Notes: generated from the letters alone by a model not told the origin. Positions 1 to 7,026 are shown, numbered from the stretch's first letter. The stretch: DNA of 24,278 nucleotides from an uncultured Muribaculaceae bacterium (GCA_910578365.1 CAJTRC010000040.1:1-24278); one strand, 5' to 3'. Translations and numbers: made by a program.

Positions 1-131
1 AAGTAACGTAGCGGCGTCAGGATTTGGCTTCGGCAGGGATTGTAATGGCTTCACGGATTATCGCCACTTCAACCAAAACCCTTGTAACTCAATTCTATCA
101 CTATATCTTTCCGCATTTCACTTTTTTGTAG
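1..131. other. Left edge, no confident gene
   Basis: No gene can be supported here. A minus-strand frame is open from a GTG at 54-52 to the window edge (18 codons, reading VKPLQSLPKPNPDAATLL), so the 5' end of a divergent gene leaving the window is possible, but GTG starts are uncommon in Bacteroidales and no minus-strand promoter is visible. A plus-strand frame is also open from base 2 to 188 and cannot be excluded as the tail of something upstream. The stretch 60-130 is AT-rich and looks intergenic. Confidence 0.3.
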
Positions 132-139
132 TAACTTTG
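108..139 (+). promoter_or_regulatory. Bacteroidales-type promoter of the alkylation repair gene
   Basis: TTTC at 108-111, 20-bp spacer, TAACTTTG at 132-139. The -7 element matches the Bacteroidales consensus TAnnTTTG exactly; the -33 element matches three of four bases. Transcription would start near 146. Confidence 0.55.
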
Positions 140-170
140 CAACTCGATATATACTCAGCTCATACAGCGC

Positions 171-905
171 ATGGAGGCCTTGGCCGATGAAAAGCAAGCC
201 ACACATCTGATGCGCTTCTTCAAGACCGGTCCCGGCGAATATGGCGAGGGCGACCGTTTTCTGGGCCTGCGTGTACCGCAGACCCGCACGCTTGTAAAGG
301 AATTTCGCTCCCAAGCCGGCATGGCCGATATTCCGCCACTGCTCGACAGTCCCTGGCACGAAGTGCGCCTAGCCGGATTCCTGTTGCTCATCGAGCTGTA
401 TCAGCAGGCAAAAAAACGGCGCGACAACACAATGCTGTGCCACATTGTCGACTTCTATCTCTCTGCAATCGAACATGGCAATAACTGGGACCTGGTCGAC
501 GTGGTGGCTCCGAAAATATTGGGGGACTATCTGCTTGACCGTCCGGAAGAACGCCATTTGCTGTATCAGCTGGCAGCCATGGACGGCCGGCTGTGGCACC
601 AGCGCGTGGCAATGGTTGCCACCTGGACTATGATATCCGGAGGCGAGTACGACGATGCCTTGCGTCTGGCCGAAGGCTTTCTGACACACCGCCACGACCT
701 CATGCACAAAGCCTCGGGCTGGATGATGCGCGAAATAGGCAAACGAGGCGGCATGACGTACCTGCTGGATTTTCTCGACCGCCACGCACCGCACATGCCT
801 CGCACCATGCTCCGCTACGCCATAGAACGGCTTAGCCCCGAACAAAGGCAGTATTATATGAAGCTCACTGATTCGGCGATGCGTTCTACGAAATACAAAA
901 ATTAA
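171..905 (+). CDS. DNA alkylation repair protein (AlkD-like HEAT-repeat glycosylase)
   Basis: This is a 244-residue member of the AlkC/AlkD superfamily, monofunctional DNA glycosylases that excise N3/N7-alkylated purines using a HEAT-repeat-like helical solenoid. Family hallmarks are visible: FFKTGPGEYGEGD-F near residues 16-30, a WDLVD motif at 106-110 that aligns with the catalytic Trp/Asp pair of Bacillus AlkD, and a W-MREIGKRGG segment at 184-194 matching the second conserved Trp. The first ATG gives the annotated start, but the in-frame codons just upstream (147-170, reading IYTQLIQR) look like the usual N-terminal helix of the family although no ATG, GTG or TTG is available before the stop at 132-134. 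The gene is monocistronic and ends 16 bp from the end of the convergent symporter gene. Family assignment is strong; substrate range is inferred. Confidence 0.9.
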   Translation: MEALADEKQATHLMRFFKTGPGEYGEGDRFLGLRVPQTRTLVKEFRSQAGMADIPPLLDSPWHEVRLAGFLLLIELYQQAKKRRDNTMLCHIVDFYLSAIEHGNNWDLVDVVAPKILGDYLLDRPEERHLLYQLAAMDGRLWHQRVAMVATWTMISGGEYDDALRLAEGFLTHRHDLMHKASGWMMREIGKRGGMTYLLDFLDRHAPHMPRTMLRYAIERLSPEQRQYYMKLTDSAMRSTKYKN

Positions 906-921
906 ACACCCTCTAATTGTA

Positions 922-2115
922 TCAGGCGTACTGTTTCTTACCAAACACACGGTTGACGATGAGAGCCAGAGCGCCGTCGCCGCTGACGTTACAGGCCGTG
1001 CCGAAACTGTCCATGGCTATGTACAAAGCAATCATCAGGGCGTTGTCGGCATCGCTGAAACCGAGTATGCCGCTGAGCAGACCCAGCGAGGCCATGACCG
1101 CACCGCCGGGAACTCCCGGAGCCGCTATGATGGTTATGCCCAACATGGCTATGAAGCCCATGAACATGCCCAAATCATAGGCATGGCCCTGCAGTATCAT
1201 CAGCGCCAGCGCGCATGCCACCAGCTTGAGTGTACTGCCCGACATATGGATAGTGGCACACAGAGGCACAGTGAAGTCGGCCACGGCAGGATCGACTCCC
1301 ATGGCCTTGGCCTGGCGAAGTGTCACCGGTATGGTGGCCGCCGACGAAGCGGTGCCCAGCGCTGTAAGGTATGCCGGAATTATCAGTTTCATGCAGCGGA
1401 AGGGGTTCTTGCGTCCTATCCAGCCTCCTATAAGATATTGTACAAACAGCAGCATGAAATGCAGCACGAATATCACACCTATCACTTTAATAAATGTGGC
1501 TACTATGGCCACTACCTGGCCGCTGTAGGTCATGTCGGCGAATATACCAAGTATGTACAGCGGCAGCAGTGGAACTATCACCGAGCGGATTACACTCACT
1601 ATTACCAGGCGAAGGTCGAGCAGCACATTTTTCAGCGCTGTGGTGGTGAAGTTGGCCACTGTCAGACCCAGCACAAAGGCCAGTACAAGGGCCGATGTTA
1701 CAGTCATCAGCGGCTGCATGGCAATGGTGAAATAGGGGCTGAGGCTACGGGCTTCGGCTACGGCGCCAAGATACTGGTCGGGCTGTATCATATGCGGGAA
1801 GAAGGTTACTCCGGTGAAGTACGACAGCAATCCGGCACACAATGTGGCCACGTATGCCAGCGCCACCGTAAACAGCAGCATCCTGCCTGCTCCCTTGCCT
1901 ATATCAACTATTGCCGGAGCCACAAGCCCCAGGATAAGCAGCGGTATGATAAAGCCCAGAAACTGGCTGAACAGGCCGTTGAAAGTTACTAAAATACGAA
2001 CTGCCCAATCGGGCAGGCCCCAGCCGGCGAGCACACCCGTGAGCATGCCGGCGACAATGTAGCCAAGAAGGCCGATGCGTTTGTAAAATGGTTTAGATTC
2101 GGTTTGGGATTTCAT
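922..2115 (-). CDS. Dicarboxylate/amino acid:cation symporter (DAACS family)
   Basis: A 397-residue inner-membrane protein with about eight hydrophobic segments and two re-entrant regions typical of the SDF/GltP-SstT fold (PF00375). The serine-rich hairpin loop reads TASSAATIPVTLRQA, equivalent to the SSSAATLP motif of GltPh, and is followed by the conserved PLCATIHMSGS stretch; these form the substrate and sodium site in characterised members. Expected role is sodium- or proton-coupled uptake of dicarboxylates or amino acids such as serine, threonine, glutamate or aspartate; the sequence does not let me choose among them. The start at 2115 follows a good promoter by about 22 nt. The gene is alone on its strand and ends almost tail-to-tail with the alkylation repair gene. 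Confidence 0.9.
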   Translation of the reverse strand: MKSQTESKPFYKRIGLLGYIVAGMLTGVLAGWGLPDWAVRILVTFNGLFSQFLGFIIPLLILGLVAPAIVDIGKGAGRMLLFTVALAYVATLCAGLLSYFTGVTFFPHMIQPDQYLGAVAEARSLSPYFTIAMQPLMTVTSALVLAFVLGLTVANFTTTALKNVLLDLRLVIVSVIRSVIVPLLPLYILGIFADMTYSGQVVAIVATFIKVIGVIFVLHFMLLFVQYLIGGWIGRKNPFRCMKLIIPAYLTALGTASSAATIPVTLRQAKAMGVDPAVADFTVPLCATIHMSGSTLKLVACALALMILQGHAYDLGMFMGFIAMLGITIIAAPGVPGGAVMASLGLLSGILGFSDADNALMIALYIAMDSFGTACNVSGDGALALIVNRVFGKKQYA

Positions 2116-2120
2116 AAAAA

Positions 2121-2158
2121 AAATGCTTAATTATGCATTGCTGCAAATTTAAGCATTT
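2121..2158. repeat. 10-bp inverted repeat over the symporter promoter
   Basis: AAATGCTTAA (2121-2130) and TTAAGCATTT (2149-2158) are perfect inverted repeats with an 18-bp spacer. One arm lies over the -7 box and the other in the 5' leader, so it could be an operator for a dimeric regulator or, less likely because only one arm is fully transcribed, an RNA hairpin. Confidence 0.6.
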
Positions 2159-2175
2159 AATTCGGGACTGCCAAG
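2144..2175 (-). promoter_or_regulatory. Promoter of the DAACS symporter
   Basis: On the minus strand, CTTG (2175-2172), a 20-bp spacer and TAAATTTG (2151-2144), an exact TAnnTTTG -7 element. The predicted start near 2137 leaves a leader of about 22 nt. A 10-bp inverted repeat (AAATGCTTAA at 2121-2130, TTAAGCATTT at 2149-2158) overlaps the -7 box and leader. Confidence 0.7.
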
Positions 2176-2230
2176 CTATATAGCGCAGTTTAGGCAGGTT
2201 CGACGATATGGACATGATTATTTACGGCGG

Positions 2231-2485
2231 TCAGTCGTCATGATGGTCGTGACTCCGGCAGGTCTTATGGTGTTTTTCGTATTTGTATTTGTATTTCTTT
2301 TTCTTTTTATGCTTTTTATGTTTTTTGCCGTGGTGATGCGAGTCATAATCCCACCCGGCACCATAGTACGGGCCGCCGTGGCTGTCCATTCCACCATACA
2401 TGTGTACATGCGGTCCGGGCCCGCATGCCGAAAGGCCGAACAACAGAGCTGCCGATAAAAGCAGAAGATAGAGGCGTCGTTTCAT
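2231..2485 (-). CDS. Small His/Lys-rich lipoprotein
   Basis: An 84-residue predicted lipoprotein. Starting at the ATG at 2485, the signal peptide is MKRR followed by a Leu/Ala-rich core and lipobox LSAC, with Cys21 as the lipidated residue. The mature part is dominated by Gly, His, Tyr and Lys: a DSHHHGKKHKKHKKKKK block, a KYKYKYEKHH block and a C-terminal HDHHDD. Such composition suits metal binding or interaction with acidic surface polymers, but no named family is recognised. An ATG ten codons upstream (2515) is open in frame but would place charged residues before the signal peptide, so I prefer 2485. A -7-like box (TATGTTTG, 2520-2513) sits about 28 nt upstream. It is divergent from the DUF308-like gene. 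Function unknown. Confidence 0.75.
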   Translation of the reverse strand: MKRRLYLLLLSAALLFGLSACGPGPHVHMYGGMDSHGGPYYGAGWDYDSHHHGKKHKKHKKKKKYKYKYEKHHKTCRSHDHHDD

Positions 2486-2548
2486 ACATTTTTCTGTTAT
2501 GGTTATATTTTCCAAACATATTCGCTGTGCCGAATGTTTAATTTTTAC

Positions 2549-2556
2549 TAACTTTG
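2549..2556 (+). promoter_or_regulatory. -7 element of the DUF308-like gene
   Basis: TAACTTTG matches the Bacteroidales -7 consensus TAnnTTTG; no convincing -33 TTTG lies 20 bp upstream. The start codon is 26 nt downstream. The lipoprotein gene on the other strand has its own -7-like box at 2513-2520, so the two promoters are back to back within about 45 bp. Confidence 0.5.
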
Positions 2557-2581
2557 CACAACACCAAATACATTATTATTT

Positions 2582-3286
2582 ATGAAAGGACGTTCACTTC
2601 TGCTGTCAGCCATATTGTTTCTTGTGGCCGGATTGATACTGATTCTCACTTACAGAACCACCAAGACTGACGGAGTGGTAATCGTAGGCGGTATAATGTT
2701 TATCGTAAGCGGACTACTGAATATCTTCGCCTATATGGCCGACCGGCCCGGGAAAAAAGAAATCGAGGCAGCCATAAACGCCGGGCGCAAGCCTCGCAGC
2801 CGTTCGAGCCTCAGTTCAGCCGTGACATGGATTAGCTCCGGAGCGGCGGTAATACTTGGAGTGAGCCTGCTGATATTCACATCGACGTTCACGCCGCTCG
2901 TACCCTTTGTGTTCGCACTGCTTATAACTATGGCGGCGCTGTACCAGTTCTACATGCTTGCCATAGGATGCCGGCCGCTGCGCCTGCCGGCGTGGCTTTT
3001 CGCAGCGCCTGTACTTATGCTCGGAGGTGCCATCTACGTATTCATCCAAAAACCGGGATTCGACCACACCGAGCAGATAATAATGCTCGTCACAGGCATA
3101 TCGTTCGTGTTGTTCGGTATCGCCATGCTGGCCGAGAGCATACTCATAGGCACCGCCAACCGCAAAGCTCTGCGCCAAGCCTCGGCACCCGCCGCAGAGT
3201 CCGGCAACCATGAATCCGTGGCAGGCCCGACCAACAGCGTCATTGAAGTAAAAGCACTCGACGACCACACCACAGAAGCCCCCTAA
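2582..3286 (+). CDS. DUF308-like (HdeD-type) multi-pass membrane protein
   Basis: A 234-residue inner-membrane protein with six predicted hydrophobic helices in two groups: residues about 5-25 and 30-52, then, after a basic loop (KPRSRSS near 70), about 78-100, 104-125, 136-155 and 162-188. The organisation in short glycine-rich helical pairs, with phrases such as GGIMFIVSGLLNIFAY, resembles the DUF308/HdeD repeat family, whose E. coli member is linked to acid stress; the biochemical role is not established. A hydrophilic C-terminal tail of about 45 residues should face the cytoplasm. The gene appears monocistronic. The call rests on helix pattern and repeat style rather than on any catalytic motif. 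Confidence 0.7.
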   Translation: MKGRSLLLSAILFLVAGLILILTYRTTKTDGVVIVGGIMFIVSGLLNIFAYMADRPGKKEIEAAINAGRKPRSRSSLSSAVTWISSGAAVILGVSLLIFTSTFTPLVPFVFALLITMAALYQFYMLAIGCRPLRLPAWLFAAPVLMLGGAIYVFIQKPGFDHTEQIIMLVTGISFVLFGIAMLAESILIGTANRKALRQASAPAAESGNHESVAGPTNSVIEVKALDDHTTEAP

Positions 3287-3307
3287 AGGGCCTTTTCGAG
3301 TTAAAAA

Positions 3308-3345
3308 AAGGCTAAATTATGCATGAACTGCAACTTTTTAGCCTT
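3308..3345 (+). terminator. Weak terminator-like inverted repeat
   Basis: AAGGCTAAA (3308-3316) pairs with TTTAGCCTT (3337-3345) across a 20-nt loop, just after the DUF308-like gene. Arms are flanked by A-runs and T-rich sequence, but the 3' side lacks a proper T-tract, so termination is uncertain. A short CCCTAAAGGG palindrome also lies just upstream at about 3282-3291. Confidence 0.35.
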
Positions 3346-3479
3346 AAAATTGCGCGCGTTTCAAAAAAAAGTCCGATATTTGCAGACGCAAAATCAGGCG
3401 GCTGTGTGAAAGCCGTGTTTTTTTGCACGCTGAAAGCGTAACAGCACAACCAACCATTCATCAAAAATTTATAACGAAA

Positions 3480-3755
3480 ATGACTAAAGCCGACATCGTT
3501 AACGAAATCGCAAAATCCACCGGCATTGACAAAATAGCCGTACTCGAAACAGTAGAAAAGTTCATGGAAGTAGTAAAGGAATCGCTCACTCAGGGTGAAA
3601 ACGTTTACCTCCGCGGTTTCGGCAGCTTCATCATCAAGACCCGTTCGGAAAAGACTGCCCGCAACATCTCTAAAAATACCACTATCATCATACCCGCCCA
3701 CAAGATTCCCGCATTCAAGCCCGCAAAGGTCTTCATGGAGCAGGTCAAGGCTTAA
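3480..3755 (+). CDS. HU family DNA-binding protein
   Basis: A 91-residue nucleoid-associated protein. The N-terminal helices (MTKADIVNEIAKSTGI onward) lead into the signature LRGFGSFIIKTR at about residues 44-55, followed by the beta-arm (about 56-78) and the FKPAKVFMEQV C-terminus, all as in HU/IHF proteins that bend DNA as dimers. The frame is open upstream to 3423, but that extension (MHAESVTAQP...) is unlike the family, so I use the ATG at 3480, which gives the normal length. The tiny COX24-like gene follows after 82 nt. HU is typically abundantly expressed; a GATATTTG sequence at 3375-3382 could serve as a degenerate -7 box. Confidence 0.95.
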   Translation: MTKADIVNEIAKSTGIDKIAVLETVEKFMEVVKESLTQGENVYLRGFGSFIIKTRSEKTARNISKNTTIIIPAHKIPAFKPAKVFMEQVKA

Positions 3756-3837
3756 TCAGCTTCCGCCGCACGGCTCCGGCCGCACGGCAACCAAATTGAA
3801 TCAACCGATAATATTAACCATATAAAACGCTTATAAA

Positions 3838-3927
3838 ATGCCCAGCGGAAAGAAAAGAAAAGGCCACAAGATGGCTACTCACAAACGCAAAAAACGTCTG
3901 AGAAAGAACCGTCACAAGAAAAAATAA
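3838..3927 (+). CDS. Tiny COX24/AURKAIP1-like (bS22/mS38-type) basic protein
   Basis: A 29-residue ORF, MPSGKKRKGHKMATHKRKKR followed by LRKNRHKKK, ending in TAA. It has about 18 Lys/Arg/His-type basic residues and the KMATHKRKKRLRKNRHK core matches the C-terminal COX24/AURKAIP1 motif known from mitochondrial ribosomal protein mS38 and the short bacterial counterpart bS22, which in characterised ribosomes lies in the small subunit near the decoding region. Equivalent proteins of about this size recur in Bacteroidetes. The gene lies between HU and RNase E/G, a setting consistent with high expression with translation and RNA-handling genes. It falls below normal gene-calling length limits. A start at 3838 directly after an AT-rich stretch is the only ATG that gives the full motif. 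Confidence 0.8.
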   Translation: MPSGKKRKGHKMATHKRKKRLRKNRHKKK

Positions 3928-4069
3928 TCCGGCGGATTGCGCAAGGCTGAGCCTCCGCATGCCGATGGCTCATCTGAGACGAAATCTAATCGCTCATACG
4001 AAGAACAAACTTGGATCGGGGTCTCTCTCAAACGGGGAGCTATGCCTCGTCTATGTTTGTTCTTTTTGT
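3928..4069 (+). terminator. Structured intergenic region ending in a probable intrinsic terminator
   Basis: Arms AAGAACAAAC (4001-4010) and GTTTGTTCTT (4055-4064) are a perfect 10-bp inverted repeat followed by a T-tract (4063-4067). The 44-nt interior can fold further, for example CTCTCTC with GGGGAG around 4024-4038. Upstream, TGAGCC (3948-3953) and GGCTCA (3967-3972) form another small hairpin. I read the long hairpin as the terminator of the HU/COX24-like unit; its size is larger than usual, so a processed 3' UTR RNA is also possible. Confidence 0.6.
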
Positions 4070-4096
4070 ATATAAACAGCCCTGCGCTTAACTTTC
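4065..4096 (+). promoter_or_regulatory. Promoter of the RNase E/G operon
   Basis: TTTG (4065-4068), 20-bp spacer, TAACTTTC (4089-4096; consensus TAnnTTTG with one mismatch). Predicted start near 4103 leaves a leader of about 27 nt before the ATG at 4130. The -33 box sits in the T-tract of the preceding terminator. Confidence 0.65.
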
Positions 4097-4129
4097 AAAC
4101 ACTGTGCAACAACCCCACTGTAAACAAAC

Positions 4130-6271
4130 ATGAAAAGTGAACTCATTGTAGATGTTTCCCCCAACGAGGTGTCGATTGCCCTGCTGGAGGACTCAAGGCT
4201 GGTTTCTTTGCAGAAAGAAGCCCGCAACATCTCCTATGCTGTGGGCGACATTTACCGGGCAAAAGTAAAAAAACTCATGCCGGGGCTTAATGCCGCCTTT
4301 GTAAACGTGGGCTACGAAAAGGATGCTTTCCTGCACTATCTGGATTTAGGATCGCACTTTGCTTCTTACTCGGAATTCGTCGGCCGGCTACTCGACGACA
4401 AAAAAACTCTCCCCTCTATAAAAAATCTCAAGCTGCTGCCCGACATCGACAAACACGGCACAATCTCCGACCTGCTTCAGCCGGGCCGCGAGCTGATGGT
4501 GCAGATTGTCAAGGAGCCCATTTCGTCTAAAGGCCCGCGCCTTACCACCGAAATCACATTCACCGGGCGCTTTCTGGTGCTGATTCCATTCAGCGACAAA
4601 ATCTCGATTTCGCAGAAAATAAAGTCGACCGAAGAGAAACTGCGCCTGCGCAAGCTCATCGAAAGCATCAAGCCCAAGAATTTCGGCGTAATCGTACGCA
4701 CCTCGGCCGAGGGCAAGCGGGTGGCCGAACTCAACCACGAGCTCAAAACCCTGGTGCAATGCTGGGATGAGGCTATAGCCAAAGCCCAGTCGGCGACCGC
4801 GCCGGCACTGGTATTCGAAGAGGAAAGCCGCATTGTAGGCATGCTCCGCGATGTGTTCTCGCCATCGTTCGAAAGCATTTATGTTAACGACCCCGCCACA
4901 TTCTCGCAGATTCAGAAATATGTGACGCTCATTGCCCCCGAAAGGGCCGAAATCGTAAAGCTCTACTCAAGAACCGAACCTATTTTCGACCATTTCTCGA
5001 TTACACGTCAGATTAAATCGAGCTTCGGAAAAACGGTTTCGTTCAAATCCGGCGCCTACATAATCATAGAGCATACCGAGGCTCTGCACGTAATCGACGT
5101 AAACTCCGGCAACCGCTCCAAGGCTACCAACGACCAGGAAACCAACGCCCTGGAGGTAAATTTGCGTGCTGCCGACGAGATTGCCCGGCAACTGCGTCTG
5201 CGCGACATGGGCGGCATCATTGTAATTGACTTCATCGACATGAACAAGAGCGAGCACCGACAGCAGCTCTACGAACACATGCGCGAAGTCATGGCCAACG
5301 ACCGTGCCCGCCACAACATTCTGCCTTTGAGCAAATTCGGCCTTATGCAGATTACACGCCAGCGCGTTCGTCCGGCACTCGACATCACCACCACCGAAAC
5401 CTGCCCGTCGTGCTTCGGCAAAGGCGAAGTACAGCCATCGCTGCTGTTTACCGACACTCTGTACGAAAAACTCGACTATGTAGTCAACAGCATGGCTCTT
5501 AAAGGCTTTGTGATGTATGTGCATCCGTTTGTCGACGCCTACATCAAAAAAGGCCTGATTTTTTCGATGTACCGCAAATGGCGTTCGCAACTGGGCCGTT
5601 GCTTCAAGATTGTGCCCGACCAGTCGCTCGCCTACCTGCAGTACCGAGTGGTGGACAGCGAAGGCAACGAACTCGACCTGCGCGAGGACAAAGACACCAA
5701 CTCGTCGTCGACCGACAAGAAAAACAAGGCCAAGAAACGCCTTGACGGCAGCGAGGCTACAGATGTAAACGCCGACGAAAAAGACGCCAAAGCTAAAAAC
5801 AAAGCTAAAAACAAAGCCAAGCCTCAAAAGCCCAAGGCCGACAAGGACACCAAAGAACCAGCGGAGCCGAAAGAGCCCAAAGAACAACCTCAGGAACAAA
5901 AGCCCAAGGAAACAAAAGAATCCAAGGAGCCGAAAATGCCTCAGGCGTCCAAGGAACCTAAGACCAACGAAACCGAGTCGACCAAGCAAAAAAACGAGAA
6001 GCCCAAGCAACAGCCGGCGCCGGAAACTACTGAACCGACAGCAATCGAAACCGACAGCAGTGCGCAACAGCAACAGCAGCGGCGACAGCAGCAACGGCGC
6101 AAAACTCCAAAGCCGAAGCCTCAACAACAACCCGGCAACCCCGATACGGCTGCCGAATCCGCCCAGAACCGGACTGAGATACCGGCCCGGGCGGCAACCA
6201 TACAGCCCGACCATCTGCTCGCAGCTCCGGTCGAACAAAAAGAAGCAAATCCAGGTATAACAGCGGAATAA
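4130..6271 (+). CDS. rng: Ribonuclease E/G with long low-complexity tail
   Basis: A 713-residue Rne/Rng family endoribonuclease that cleaves single-stranded, AU-rich RNA in rRNA maturation and mRNA decay. The S1 domain lies near residues 38-125 (GDIYRAKVKKLMPGLNAAFVNVG at its start). The DNase I-like catalytic core contains HVIDVNSGN with Asp323 and VIDFIDM with Asp367, matching the two metal-binding aspartates of E. coli RNase E/G (same 43-44 residue spacing). The zinc-link CPSC (Cys425, Cys428) allows dimerisation. The catalytic body ends around residue 520, the usual length for Bacteroidetes Rng; the remaining roughly 190 residues are Lys/Glu/Pro/Gln-rich with KEPKEP-like repeats and a QQQQQRRQQQRR tract, presumably disordered and RNA- or protein-binding. 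It starts an operon-like run with the cytidylate-kinase-like gene. Confidence 0.93.
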   Translation: MKSELIVDVSPNEVSIALLEDSRLVSLQKEARNISYAVGDIYRAKVKKLMPGLNAAFVNVGYEKDAFLHYLDLGSHFASYSEFVGRLLDDKKTLPSIKNLKLLPDIDKHGTISDLLQPGRELMVQIVKEPISSKGPRLTTEITFTGRFLVLIPFSDKISISQKIKSTEEKLRLRKLIESIKPKNFGVIVRTSAEGKRVAELNHELKTLVQCWDEAIAKAQSATAPALVFEEESRIVGMLRDVFSPSFESIYVNDPATFSQIQKYVTLIAPERAEIVKLYSRTEPIFDHFSITRQIKSSFGKTVSFKSGAYIIIEHTEALHVIDVNSGNRSKATNDQETNALEVNLRAADEIARQLRLRDMGGIIVIDFIDMNKSEHRQQLYEHMREVMANDRARHNILPLSKFGLMQITRQRVRPALDITTTETCPSCFGKGEVQPSLLFTDTLYEKLDYVVNSMALKGFVMYVHPFVDAYIKKGLIFSMYRKWRSQLGRCFKIVPDQSLAYLQYRVVDSEGNELDLREDKDTNSSSTDKKNKAKKRLDGSEATDVNADEKDAKAKNKAKNKAKPQKPKADKDTKEPAEPKEPKEQPQEQKPKETKESKEPKMPQASKEPKTNETESTKQKNEKPKQQPAPETTEPTAIETDSSAQQQQQRRQQQRRKTPKPKPQQQPGNPDTAAESAQNRTEIPARAATIQPDHLLAAPVEQKEANPGITAE

Positions 6272-6309
6272 GCAACCTGCTGCGTACCCCACAACCAACT
6301 CCCAACACA

Positions 6310-6339
6310 CTCCACCCCGCCAACTATGGCAGGGTGGAG
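6310..6339 (+). other. Strong intercistronic hairpin without T-tract
   Basis: A 12-nt arm at 6310-6321 pairs with 6328-6339 (11 of 12 bp, GC-rich, loop AACTAT). It is followed by CTTAAAAAACC rather than a T-run, so intrinsic termination on the plus strand is not expected. It lies between the RNase E/G stop and the start at 6360 and may stabilise or delimit processed mRNA ends. Confidence 0.55.
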
Positions 6340-6359
6340 CTTAAAAAACCGAAACCGAT

Positions 6360-6998
6360 ATGACCCAAATGCCTGAAAAATATGTAATCACAGTCGGACG
6401 TTCGTTCGGCAGCGGCGGACATACCCTGGCCGAAGCGCTCGCCCGACACTTCGGCATAGCATTTTACGACAAGGAACTCCTGAGCCGGGCCGCCGAAAAA
6501 GCAGGCCTGAGCAAGGACTACTTCGAGGAAAACGACGAGCGCGAGCCCCGTTTCCTCTCCGGCATATTCGCCTTCAATATGGGTTTCAACCCTGTACACT
6601 GGTACAGCGGAACATCATCAATCAGCGGCGACAACATCTACAAGGCCCAGTGCGACTTCATACGCGAAATAGCCTCGGCAGGGCCTTGCGTGATTGTGGG
6701 CCGTACCGCCGACTACGTGCTGCGCGACATGCCAAACGTGGTAAACATATTCGTACACGCTCCTGTCGACGAATGTGCGCGTCGCATAATGCAGCGCAGC
6801 GAGGCCCCGCTCACCCATCAGCAAGCAATTACTTTGGCCCAGAAAACAAACAAACTAAGGGCCAATTTCTATAATTTCTATTCCGACAAGCACTGGGGGC
6901 GCTCTGACAGCTATCACCTGTCGGTCGACTCGTCGAGCATGCCATTCGACAAGCTTGTGGAATTCGTGGCCGACTTTGTCCGGCTCAAGCTTCAATGA
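6360..6998 (+). CDS. Cytidylate kinase-like family protein
   Basis: A 212-residue P-loop protein of the cytidylate kinase-like family (PF13189 type). The nucleotide-binding loop reads GRSFGSGGHT at residues 13-22, a variant of the P-loop in which the final GK[ST] is replaced by GHT, as is usual in this family. FYDKELL (35-41) is the expected next motif, and R-AD-VLRD plus the VDECARRIMQR stretch match the helical lid region with arginine residues. True substrate has not been established for the family; nucleoside monophosphate phosphorylation is the inference from fold. ATG at 6360 and a second at 6369 are both possible starts. It lies 88 nt after RNase E/G, separated by a strong hairpin, and 28 nt before the next gene. 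Confidence 0.8.
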   Translation: MTQMPEKYVITVGRSFGSGGHTLAEALARHFGIAFYDKELLSRAAEKAGLSKDYFEENDEREPRFLSGIFAFNMGFNPVHWYSGTSSISGDNIYKAQCDFIREIASAGPCVIVGRTADYVLRDMPNVVNIFVHAPVDECARRIMQRSEAPLTHQQAITLAQKTNKLRANFYNFYSDKHWGRSDSYHLSVDSSSMPFDKLVEFVADFVRLKLQ

Positions 6999-7026
6999 AT
7001 CCGACTTTTACAGCAACCCAACATAA

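Noticed and set aside
3765..3788. 10-bp direct repeat GCCGCACGGC after the HU gene
   Set aside because: Two copies 4 bp apart in a short GC-rich spacer; too little to support a regulatory or mobile function.
5840..6110. CRISPR or other DNA repeat array in the rng tail
   Set aside because: The repetition reflects degenerate KEP/Q-rich coding with irregular spacing; no constant repeat with unique spacers.
4967..6310. 447-codon minus-strand frame opposite RNase E/G
   Set aside because: Leu/Phe/Arg-rich product created by the complement of Lys/Glu-rich codons; no start signal or family features, and the plus strand holds a complete Rng with catalytic motifs.
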